Source: an uncultured Alphaproteobacteria bacterium (GTDB lineage: Bacteria; Pseudomonadota; Alphaproteobacteria; Puniceispirillales; UBA1172). Taken from it: DNA of 64,000 nucleotides. The DNA lies in the NCBI GenBank assembly GCA_958431225.1, contig OY288107.1, positions 1 through 64,000 of the forward strand, given 5' to 3'. A program made the translations under genes and the position numbers. This document shows, piece by piece, positions 46,501 through 48,636 of this stretch. The notes below the pieces were generated by a model. That model worked only from the letters and a program-made list of their open reading frames with translations. It was not told where the DNA came from and searched no databases. Each line of letters opens with the position of its first letter. The first letter of the stretch is position 1.

Positions 46501-48529
46501 CCACCTCATTGATGACATTTACTTGCAGAGCGAAACGAAGCGTTGTTGTGGTTAAAGTCGGGGCGGTGATTTCTAAATCTAGCGTCACGGCACTGCCTAA
46601 ATCTGCGACATCTTCATTGGTGCCGATGAACGTCAAAAGCCCGCTATCGGTTATGGTGAATAAATCATAATTTCCGCCGGTATCGGCAAAATTGATTTCA
46701 ATATCCGCCCGCGTCGCGTTCATGAGCGTCAAGCGGTCAAAAATATCCACGCCCGCAAGCACCGGGTTGCCGAACTCAATATCCACGCTGGCATTGGCGG
46801 TGCGGGCGTTATCGGCGTTGGTGAAATGCACGTCTTCATCGGCGCCATTGATGCGGATGATGATGTTTTGGCTGACGCCAGAGGTGCCGACGCTTAACTC
46901 CACAACATCAAGCAAAACCTGCCCATCCCGCAACCCATTTACCCTAGCAATGCCACCATCCAGCGTATAAGTCCAAGCGCCATTATCGTCTAGGGTCAAT
47001 GTGCCGTAAGTGCCTTGACTGCTAACGCTTACAACCGCATTTTCGGGGTGATTTTCAATGCTAACCCTCCCGCGCGCGATGCCATTGCCGTCTTCTGCCA
47101 CGATGCCCGTAAAACTACCGCTAAAGGCGACCTCATCGGGGTCTTGCTCCACGCGAATCCTTAATTCTAGTGGGTTGGAACGGACGCCGTTTTCTTTAGC
47201 CCACACATGCAAATTTAAAACGCCACGCGGAATCGCTTCATAATCTAGGCTCTCGCCGTCTTTCAGCACTAGATTGTAGGTGATGCCACTGCCAGATACA
47301 ATTTCAAATCTGTCCAAAATATCGTCCAGCCCCGCCGGATGAACCTCGCCAATTTCCCATGTGGGATTTGTCGCGGATGTTGTGATGCCTTCAATCAAAG
47401 CCGTGCCGGTGCCTCCTGCCCCGGCAACGCCTTCCATAATCGTGGTAGATTCTGCGCCGGCGGGGAGTTCGTCCACAGTTGGGGCATCCGCGACCGTGAT
47501 TTCAACCCGCACGATTTGGGTTTCTGCCGCATCGCCGTTGCTGACTTCAATATGTAAGGTTGTCGTGGTTGGATTTGCGCCGATGAATGTGATAATGCCT
47601 TGCGAATCAATGCTAAAATCGCTGACATCGGCGGGGGTGCCGTCGGCTTCCACAAAGCGATAGCGGACGCCACCTGCATGGCTCACCGCTTGGATTTTTG
47701 CGACATAGGCATCATGCGCGCCTATGGTTTTTGCGGGGAAATCAATAAATCTAGGGTCGGAATCGGCATCTTCATTGACGATTATGAGCGTGTCGCGGGT
47801 GGTGTCGGTGGGGTCGTCGGTTAGATATTTTTCGGCGTGGCTCTGCACTGCGTCAGCGTCGGGGGGGGTGGGTAGCGATGCTATGTAGAACGCCAAAGCC
47901 TCAATGCCCTCATCCCCGCCTAGATAGTTTCTAGGGTTGTTAATCGCCTCAAGTATGTGCGCGATTTCCTCGTCATCGGCGTTGTTGTTTAGTAATTCGG
48001 CGACTACTGTTTCGAGGGGTCTGCCGTCACGGGCGATGAGGTCGGTAATGGGCGAGGCTAGGCGGTGGTAGCCATTGGCGTCGGGGATGGAATGAAGCGC
48101 ACCGCTTAAAGGGTCGCCAGTTTCGGCATCAATGGCGCCGTCAAGCACCGCCTTGAATGGGAGTCCGTGAAAAATCGTTGGGATATTGTGCGCCCGCCCG
48201 GTGCTGTCGGTGACGAAACCTTTAGGAAATGCGGCGTCTTGCACCGAGATATCATCGGCATCAATATCCCCATCATTGTCCATATCAAAATAGATGCGTG
48301 CGCCCTGAACCGGGCTACGTTGCACGTGGAGCGCATTACCGCCGCCATCGCCGCCATCATCTAGCCCCAAAAATTTCTCAATATCCTCAATAGTGCTACT
48401 GCAAGCCGCCAGCACTACGCCCGAAATCGTCCAAACACTCGCCGTAAAACCCGCCGAAGCAAGTTTTTTCCGCGATTCTAAACGCACAACACCGCGCTCA
48501 TGAGGAAAAGGGCGGGGCGAATTTGGCAC
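22586..48529 (-). CDS. 26-kb gene: giant cadherin/Ig-like/RTX lipoprotein, subfamily B (about 8647 aa)
   Basis: One uninterrupted frame. The start is GTG at 48529 with GGGAGGA 8 bases upstream. The leader has SGVVLAAC (lipobox Cys43) then Ser-Ser, predicting an outer-membrane lipoprotein. The shared domain follows: SPVQGARIYFD, Ca loop DMDNDGDIDADD, and ASPITDLI. Residues about 300-2930 alternate cadherin-like domains (DVNDHAPIF-type linkers, DYET strands) and Ig-like domains (DPDG, YRWF, GVxVSYTD). Residues about 2936-4496 are 12 tandem repeats of about 130 residues. More cadherin-like domains follow, then RTX blocks at about 5535-5575, 7620-7700 and 7880-7975. Three RTX-plus-ETIYYR modules sit near 6020-6125, 6945-7060 and 8290-8380. 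About two dozen DxNDxxP-type linkers are visible. The tail is DPLTGIVPIPDTDPNA. I saw no cysteine beyond the lipobox. Length alone places it among very large bacterial proteins. RTX repeats in a lipobox protein are unusual, so the export route is unclear. A long surface adhesin is the simplest inference. Confidence 0.88.
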   Translation of the reverse strand: MPNSPRPFPHERGVVRLESRKKLASAGFTASVWTISGVVLAACSSTIEDIEKFLGLDDGGDGGGNALHVQRSPVQGARIYFDMDNDGDIDADDISVQDAAFPKGFVTDSTGRAHNIPTIFHGLPFKAVLDGAIDAETGDPLSGALHSIPDANGYHRLASPITDLIARDGRPLETVVAELLNNNADDEEIAHILEAINNPRNYLGGDEGIEALAFYIASLPTPPDADAVQSHAEKYLTDDPTDTTRDTLIIVNEDADSDPRFIDFPAKTIGAHDAYVAKIQAVSHAGGVRYRFVEADGTPADVSDFSIDSQGIITFIGANPTTTTLHIEVSNGDAAETQIVRVEITVADAPTVDELPAGAESTTIMEGVAGAGGTGTALIEGITTSATNPTWEIGEVHPAGLDDILDRFEIVSGSGITYNLVLKDGESLDYEAIPRGVLNLHVWAKENGVRSNPLELRIRVEQDPDEVAFSGSFTGIVAEDGNGIARGRVSIENHPENAVVSVSSQGTYGTLTLDDNGAWTYTLDGGIARVNGLRDGQVLLDVVELSVGTSGVSQNIIIRINGADEDVHFTNADNARTANASVDIEFGNPVLAGVDIFDRLTLMNATRADIEINFADTGGNYDLFTITDSGLLTFIGTNEDVADLGSAVTLDLEITAPTLTTTTLRFALQVNVINEVDDGRTAYEIVGDVAVGQILRVQEVQGSTDPDGIVGAVSFQWFRGDENAPTLLRAGETYRVTQADIDSGDSIGVFVSYTDGSGTSYTHRDNDVATTITAFATPVKFTSPAINARTINLAEDTNADSTPRFNVQAESKNDAGNTIGVANYMLVRDNGDIETTDKGFEIDPNTGAITLTGALDYEATPSITLRVRATDTNNPPETATLTLTINVGDVNDHAPIFVSAATDPTLNYTPDPIAEDTGRGTEIARVRATDADGTPANNQVLYDITAGDPEDVFAIDSNGIITLIKPLDYDTTPSYTLEITATDGSLTDTAMVTVTVTDINDESPTVPNHVATGTARITAAADNPSSGSGTSMNYTVTVSDADADATTLDVSITAGDPRFEFQRQGSTNTWELYLVAGQEIALSELNDQLTFEYRVTDGGVGTTPATGSFVLTVVDTPVEFATPTAADLDFAENEGGERLTISATSSDDTNPSVAITSYMFVYRDQQGQEQVASDYQGFSINNQGVITLTGGTALDYETASSHHLRIQATDANGEVGFLPITVIVNDVEEGDANYIVAGNVQPMATLTAQLASAADEDPDGRVGAVTYRWFVRDAAASDPTSITDTNSAITWLTDASSAADANEFTLPNTLESGGVYGVAISYLDGFADGSTPRGDATFLVELASAVEFLDGSTVLTDSTYRPDPIAENTDNLLTVTARLESATFRYSITSGNDEGIFEIGPSNGAISVVSGKTLDFEAGDQRTLTIRADEMGGDNAFGFATVIIRVSDVNEFKPVFVTNAEDSQLLDNSVDIEVAENAADGDRVGLFRATDTDGSNNDVSYTLTDGGGVFDVREVTGTNNWEIYVVDNTNLNFDGSTKNYNLMITASDSDPNTRMSSDAEAFNIAITDINDNAPTMTTSGTAALTEEVAGVAGGTETGFSVTLADDDTDAVNEHDFVVQAPHASRFGFVKDGTTANQWNLVLLAGQEVDSEADGTQLTIEYQVTDGTKYTSPTDSVDVAIRDTNDHSPTIEFTGPMTIDERTSDNAGNPIIAGFTISLSDDDATTAYQSGQNTDAVTITVFDTDGSTVRNDFSVIRPDNTKNEYQLQYTGTEANLDAIATNGTITLNLGISDRDSNTVTADQREFTLTINNLDEGDARYEVMGVVGEDAVLTAMLVVGGEDPDGVDNSVAVMYRWFKKASTDPNPTSFEDSGSGDFQWLSAESAENTYMIKGVPDAGADYGVLVSYKDSSVGDALSFTSALALTLEFGESSYSGSIKENGMNLTTIDIDATLDSSADDISYAFVTDASTGATATTHQGFTINATDGTITFTGTASTYLDYESITDNPIPLTVRATHDNGNSTLPNPFSDVDVAIAVEDVNDHGPTVAVAGTGTIDERTTGNTIAISARGLTITLADDDGTNAQKSGVGLTPNFRVLNAADDMENTDYQVVDLDGLGTWTLQLRAGSALDREEPTPTIALKIEVSDGVHTPDVSDAFTLTVNNVDEGRARFFIDGSAGGMLSAELESDGADPDGVNGDYSYKWFTATDQSETRNYIAGEISKTFTTANHPLEAGEIYGVEVSYTDNAGTRYEGDTAPVALAEALRFTSSYSIMLTDGDANPTTLPVFALELNGVAFTDATYSFDTDGNPGGFFALTKAGVLTLDRAVDFDTATDTSFTLKVKATASSGEATMAKIPVTVIDTNDSNPSITAADDTRMATGSLVDDVVDGDPGVSFKITDADSNAVNTFDSDITSTSHPLLADRFTLIFDTMYPAAKTAKLALKPNMKIDREELGNTDTITLNVKVTDGQATSAEGVVVTITITDVNDNAPTVTTSNTASLTEEVAGVAGGTKTGFSITLDDKDSANNHDFTILGGEDNRFDFIKDGTTPNLWHLVLLEGQKVDREADGASIALDFQVTDDANTPITYLVDVNIIDTNDEAPMVTVAGTGTIDERIFGNTNAISAAGLTITIADADATNTYKSGVGLIPNFRVLNAADDTENTNFEVVDVDGLGTWTLRLKTGSTLNFEEPTASIALKIEVSDGVNTPDLSDAFTLNVVNLDEGKATYIIDGTFAAGEMLTVMRSTQDPDGIAVAASYQWFTTTDGGITKIDAPGTSDKATYTLPSTLADGVGYGVTITYTDAVVGAMPTVIDVLTSSLSFADNAPVVEVPETLGAGGAVATVTASLDGEPGATVTYEFAANGNPDNLFAINGSTGAITLIAADSLDFDTDPKSYRITIKASAVDADSKTQIATAVVTVNLTDIDDEAPALSVAQGGTPQGTGRITENDLGADTGISFTLTDADTPISTTATPTDSTDIDPNRFFITATDGTNAKFEVFRVVWDDTANNWKLALQEGETIDYEDTDLDDDGILHFNVHVLDSAGNTSEVRPVNVEVKNIIEGPYFAPAKVGSTRIGSLTENQLGADTEIAFTLADTDIPISYTNTADTMDIDPSSFSIRGINYTHDFVTESYEFVGDGDGTDNWFKLKLKDGYAADYEGSGLSAGKQARFRITLTTPDGSTRIHDVRIQLVNIEDEVVPTMFVTRKVGEVKETHIAANTLASFTLSDGDTTISTTRTADSTDIDPSSFSIAVRDGTHADFAKMFDIAWDAAHNRWTVKLKPGMSLDYDDTNLPADKRILLAVQVTDPDGNVSSFQDLEVRVIKAVAPDLGPPQGTGQITENAIAADTGITFTLSDADTPISFDLTTDTADIDPKSFDISPQTGTDARIAGLFEVVRDGATNNWKLKLKPNTAIDREDPGLSSTNKTIGLTIIVTDPERLTSMAHNVSITVEDIDDAAPDLVVQGDGKITENQLGMDTGITFTLSDDDTVISTTATADTTDIDPDSFTITAADGTNAKFEVFRVVWDGTAKNWKLTLQEGATIDHEDPDLDNDKLLHFDIHVTDGAGTKSDVQSVDVKVENVQDGPHLSPPIGAGLIMENVLGADSGITFAASDEDADGNTINIEASDFVIETRDGTHDTYADLFEFAQMGNTRIWKLKLKDEFSLDYEGDGIIPQGTIRLAVKLMTDDGDVSAKHYVDIQLPDKEVEVAPTLNSHLRNDLIKSVGFVVEKVAGADTELRFSVTDDDTPISTTGITADDMTDIDPGSFTITAVDGTNTDFAGMFTAARFGTSNTWGIKLKDGESIAYDDTRLPADKWLHFSVKITDPEGHTSTTWYFHVVVYEAKPPVLSEAQGTGAITENATDVDTGISFTLTDADTDISATATDDTRDIDPNSFSITARAGTGAKFAGMFEFVKTDTTDNTWKLRLKDGESIDREDTDLPDNKTIQLSVKITDSSGEESATRHVDIAVMEDTTAPILGEAQGTGAINENIAGADTGISFEVSDGMTLISSAETDATNDIDPNSFTITERADTDAKFAGMFILARDGTTNIWRLKLDSNMSIDYGDTELPADKIIRLTVQVSDPENTPSTTPREVDIRVVDDAVAPVLNVQGTGSIAENAAGVDSGIIFTLTDPDTTISYTATADTTDIDRDSFDITTRDGTNAKFLTMFDLAEGDTPDTWTWKLRDLMSLDYEDTDMPDDRILHFAVRVTDPDGNASIIRDIDIRVENVDEIAPRILSTNFQNIAYVTENKLGVVTSATMTVTDETTPGVQGDLKSSNFVITTRTHTHESYADYFEFVRSGDSDIWRLKLKDGVSLDYEAPGLAITTSQTRNILLRVKVVDDAGNESAQSLSNRFENIRITILNQDPESTPTLNSHLRYNVATITENEVAAYTGLRFTVTDPDTTISTTGRTPDTSDIDPDSFTITARNDTDDKFARLFEAVRDGTSNTWEIKLRDGVSLDYEDNDLPAPEDSGNKRLDLAVNVSDDDGNTSTTWDFYIDVLDATDFTITGTLDRTHPENVGDETPLVTFKATSTVAAEAEVSYRITAGNVDGLFELVKDDAGNAVISLVSGRSLDYDTAPYSYTLNVEARTNIAGNTAISDIEVNIAITNINEHAPTFAASSSVQVDNVAENIGDDYVIKTVRATDDDRGDTIRYSIAQASSTLFEIDPTSGAITLAQGQSLNYETQAQHQISVIAEDRDSGGKSGQASFTLNLMDVNDVTPSLTASVAAGSVRDGTAALLGGTDTGIRLILTDADGTATNAYTPDSFTITGTENAKFAVRQENVGAHREWGLYFVGETGIDFSAISGGEITLNITLTDRLTDGTSHTTPAVPVTITELTSTVTFEAGKGSRSISDIKEGVENDVGDVLAMVEATSTASGPIKYAFLGGSLISGLFSINEDTGVIFYGADTTFDYEDANPNSYTLNIVATDKSNDHTATATIIVNVQDVNDHAPLFPRGASSATVLESHTAADGVITRVSAADRDGTSPNNEVTGYRISGGTGLGIFSINEDGEVSLNAGQTLDYDTAPASYTLEIVARDGGGVDFMETPDARKHTLTINLTDVNDIAPTYTESGEAMVRMTGVHGHNFRIQTGYSITIDDADTNNNFTFNLSDSYRFEFRDQGNGVWELFLIPDRVIDLAAGDIMLTYQLNDGMNDAVDGNGMMKSGSVNVRVVETSVRFTEGKGSQSIKVDDGEMRTVGTTLAVVEAVALAPGTIITYAFEGGGLTSGLFSIDADSGIITYNADTNFDFEDNKPNAYTLKVVATNGGNKIHGTHFGDTATATITLNVIDLNEHTPTFPARSTTTTVAEAHTAADGAFRTIAATDADGSAPNNALRYEIIDGNLDDIFTIDANGGISVAAGRILDYDIRAIYTLTIQASDGGTPPRTSATHEVNIAVAEATGVAAEYSITQSDRLLTASIDTPDPDGIKAGTTTRYQWFNHDTGDVLATTNTNIYTLPGGADVNGNYGVIITYTDGTDVRTSVIGYNFDKSVHVTPIDKAPTPQTTLTADIQNIYIGDHKANTATAPSTGNDAFYGLSGNDVLHGEGWNDVFYVSKGVDIFWGGAGSDVYVLDIDGAAFNNVNVDIVADFTHGHEHQQYDRIRVYVDDPSAITTLEELQTALGISFRRVHSSTTIHRDAADNPAIDNLHILNAAGTNHLMVIEDFHTVLFSFGFGLASIVRQPSLDMFEILSTDEKPTAAVHQLEITEHKGGANPLAQSILTMQSLKGATATIQGAYSDLFEVTSNGLGTFQLFIKENALLDHDTHGVFAFNIFFSEVKDVAGTPVESFDAQRVEITVTEGKAEYAITKKQDGTLEVALVPGKEDPDGIVGVASYSWFRINADDTETEVGTNSATYKPDSADAALRHGVDVSYKDTIDVEIGGGATSTVRVIHSTVIFTENRGSQTIRINENDVPATLANLEATSTDTGGTISYAITDGNPSGNLFAINANTGALRITRTLDYEFEQVTGGLTEFALTITATHTSGATNTATVMVLLSDINDHPPILDPLTLEDGLNRGIVGTDGNDADTTALTGTADTIEYIDGGAGNDEINGGGGDDHLWGGTAGADTITLPNRQGSTETIYYRISSTDAGLRAEDGTVTVNNFRYYEDKLVFVDTDASVITLDEFLADANVGTRDADENVIADGKLNLEVIMDRTALPVITLTGIKIWINATESLTINFYEAIEVRGTDERWTKAGEPFFGKLINAAVGSYLGLYSPQLNDNTLLHAYVADLQIIDDADMPAGFTTDVFIPEARTNADGAFVMRPAKDFDATPLNNTVHYEIITGNTDGVFTIDDAGGISVAAGKNLDFETTTSYTLTITATDSGTPTMQDTYMITIGIEDSNDIAPVIAVIGDDTIGDETIGGITEVDFAENNNAETPELLTTLTFSIEDIDTNNEFEFRVMAGADAPTAAQEALAGKFEVALVEDVWTLKLKAGMTIDYETETGLDENDAILLSVIATDGANDSNAIPVVLTITDVNDTAPILTRSNQASTYTIDEQPTPADESVYAGVTLILSSQEAGIIPDLEPHHFSVQGDAGNRFEVVRGQFNTEWHVHLKANEILEYETETQITLRVTADDGVNDAYQTGDIIINVRDINNFAPVLVASPTSVEISESLTDADAAFATITAVDADGTAPNNEVRYKIFSGNVGGVFTINEMTGALSVATGKTLDYETTTKYNLAIHAYDGGTPSRLVAHNIAITVTDANDIVPTYTTAGTASLNATSGHATDFAIGYSITITDADSVNNFAVPVSGGGDRFEFQDQGNGVWALFLKKNQAIGAERIDLTYSVSDGKNTATDTGSVRFLVSAASSVGFAAGKGSQVKHIDENTKGLVATLEATSSDSSGSPSSIGYSIIRGNDANLFYINGDGTLHLRQELDYESDTTEYTLTITATETGGGLGTPSPNDTDIATVTIRINDVNEHKPVFGAVQTAAGVGAALIGTEDADTLMGTGADEYINGGAGGDTINSGRGDDHIWGGGGDRVIDEYTQAGVLIGKTWAVPGDETINLAEARGSAETIYYRFSSSGDGLQATQDRTVIVNDFRYNEDNLILVDTDASTIDLDDFLSDARLGTTKTNDGKLYLEPIFVRIEGTVMSNLGGINIYISGTKALTLNFAEDSQPAFRGAERFSTESQPFLGTLEGTISGQYREYIYVRDVGPRLRDNTLLKAYVNDLKIIDALPDEFTSDVFIYADRTSIDGVFATLSTTDADGTSPNNDVSYEITSGNLGDVFTIDDNGGISVAAGKSLNFDNISKYLLTITATDGGTPAQIATHTLRVAVGDVNDIVPTYTTSAPMGATLTFTGTDGDGNREDVSTGYSITITDRDTNNEFTFGLNDNRFEFRNQGNGVWELFLKSFQPVFYFTEQSVALTYYVDDGVNRAEELGSINFAIVDSPLRFSPEPIQWRILGGIVLENAGGAPLALGNLRATGGTGKALTYSIISVNGVAFNAAIHQFYLVDDVLWHKGDIYDYETAPTRTDADGQPFRGDVVVFGVNDAVSVIHSTPVRVELGNVDEGSAAYEFSVIPTAPFEETLRVTRTREDPDGIVAGSEIYSWTRTDANGNVVNIGTNSATYDTVPEDSGTIIRVTVSYIDAGSNLPTYDTFRFIDDAGRILNPVIAGTDGDDVINGAPRKTDINGNGGADLIIGLDHDENIRGGNGNDILYGGAGDDKINGGKGNDILYAGLGDDRLEGGNGSDIFHVPQSFFTSRNVALGGVDIDPGVGIDNASWDLEEGPGANYYVIDVGHRRPGHHMEIPVFQDREGDRIVVNLVDAHVNPYIAGNDGNHVDGRGKFPDGDDPDIPRIPLRATESGGGGDPTGFKLHWTGGTPLYKTELRTGIEILSIVFLNNHTIRKDIRTIKIIVGVQMKLGSFDPDVLIGGDGTDNFYGFYGDDIIYGMGGHETIYGHQGDDIIHGGAGNDTLIGDAYEDSVGIPTGHTHDDLIYGGAGNDFIRGGRGIDHIFGGHGDDYLASGVGSRLDVTRDIPEELGGIIYGGDGIDFLRGIAAPGSPKVSAATNQYVSLATYYLDTRELEGNTDIIAEFRYNDVQHDESHRENHLRVHVTAEQKAILDTITNEAEWLARLQEFLNIRWDDSADAKPGTSLKTLIDNSDITGSREYVRYPLELLGAGEDTNTNDNVAFYHTRGTRTTDDDFLIMVIGELWINDQINGKVTKAIFDVHVPSPDFDPNGDLPAQFSLTVNPDATHLLVNTTRPDPDGVRVVNYEWYSITDSGVRRDLFDIADTSASNLDIRGHALPEGMNYGVTISHTDGVGKKTTASLTIEAPVTGVIGSTATDTVQGGLATETINGKGGNDHIWGGQSGDDTITLSTDEGDFETIYYRINSADGGFEATDGHETINNFRPGEDRLFLVDTDGATPISLDDFMSAANLGTAGGMVRIKPITDMVDKHTPTGLFRKHYLLTGVEIHLGGEKALTINYVEEIVLRLNIYWEDYAQHYVGFARDKIGPTGEAPLDAEEFLTDNTLFKNYFAAQDENGMLITAHNNLRILNELPDRFEDPSVRFGLTNFDEIEGTKTAGNTLATVSATGIGEITYAITGGTDAALFNINNAGQISLKTTSRWAANTQYEIEVTATDQGNGNTITNALTETITINVSPLPTLQTAPPITPDHDDPLTGIVPIPDTDPNA
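23390..23660 (-). repeat. RTX-ETIYYR module 1 in the 26-kb gene
   Basis: Encodes GKGGNDHIWGG-type RTX units, then ETIYYRINSADGGFEATDG, then a strand ending EDRLFLVDTD. The same three-part order recurs at 27350-27700 and 30150-30470 and in the 2706-residue gene. The VDTD strand is followed each time by a D-F-x-x-x-A-x-L-type helix region. Confidence 0.8.
24610..24895 (-). repeat. RTX calcium-binding block in the 26-kb gene
   Basis: Encodes a run of nonapeptide-like units such as GFYGDDIIY, GHQGDDIIH, GGAGNDTLI, GGAGNDFIR and GGHGDDYLA. About eight units are interrupted by a short insert (around DSVGIPTGHTHDD). This is the longest RTX run in the window together with 25425-25668. Confidence 0.85.
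25425..25668 (-). repeat. RTX calcium-binding block in the 26-kb gene
   Basis: Encodes GTDGDDVIN, GNGGADLII, GGNGNDILY, GGAGDDKIN, GGKGNDILY, AGLGDDRLE and GGNGSDIFH, a canonical RTX parallel beta-roll sequence. Confidence 0.88.
27350..27700 (-). repeat. RTX-ETIYYR module 2 in the 26-kb gene
   Basis: Encodes GGAGGDTIN, SGRGDDHIW, an insert, then AETIYYRFSSSGDG and a strand ending EDNLILVDTD. It matches modules 1 and 3 in order and spacing apart from the insert. It includes a C8 tract (27579-27586). Confidence 0.8.
30150..30470 (-). repeat. RTX-ETIYYR module 3 in the 26-kb gene
   Basis: Encodes GGAGNDEIN, GGGGDDHLW, GGTAGADTI, then TETIYYRISSTDAG and a strand ending EDKLVFVDTD. Confidence 0.8.
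31810..31922 (-). repeat. Short RTX block in the 26-kb gene
   Basis: Encodes GLSGNDVLH, GEGWNDVFY and GGAGSDVYV, then an IVADF strand. It is a degenerate RTX run without the ETIYYR part. Confidence 0.7.
34985..39720 (-). repeat. Twelve tandem repeats of about 390 bases (130 residues)
   Basis: Each unit starts QGTGxITEN, continues DTGIxFTLxDxDTxIS, TxDIDPxSFxI, F-x-x-x-x-D-x-x-x-x-x-W-K-L-x-L, SIDYEDTDLP, and ends VTDPxGxxS. The ITEN codons, read on the plus strand, lie near 39700, 39300, 38905, 38520, 38130, 37740, 37350, 36960, 36570, 36180, 35785 and 35375, so the period is about 383-412 bases. Units 2, 3, 6, 7, 11 and 12 are the most divergent. The fold is probably cadherin-like, because the unit ends like neighbouring cadherin domains, but the DIDPxSF motif is specific to this array. 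Confidence 0.88.
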
Positions 48530-48571
48530 GATTTAGTCCTCCCAATCAATAAACAACACTACATTTTTACG

Positions 48572-48600
48572 ATTCTAGAACAAACACACGGCATTTGCAA
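48572..48600 (-). promoter_or_regulatory. Putative sigma70 promoter of the 26-kb gene
   Basis: On the minus strand TTGCAA (48595-48600) and TAGAAT (48572-48577) are exactly 17 bases apart. The leader to the GTG at 48529 would be about 35 bases and contains GGGAGGA. The sequence is unlike the promoters of the subfamily A genes. Confidence 0.5.
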
Positions 48601-48636
48601 CAATTAATTTCGTGCGCCCGTCCCTGTGCGCCGTCC
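48601..48636. repeat. Short GC-rich intergenic repeat remnant
   Basis: The spacer after the 2706-residue gene contains GCGCCCGTCCCTG and GCGCCGTCCCT, resembling the TCCCTG part of the intergenic repeats at 22520-22583 and 63485-63655 but without the full 17-base core. Confidence 0.5.
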
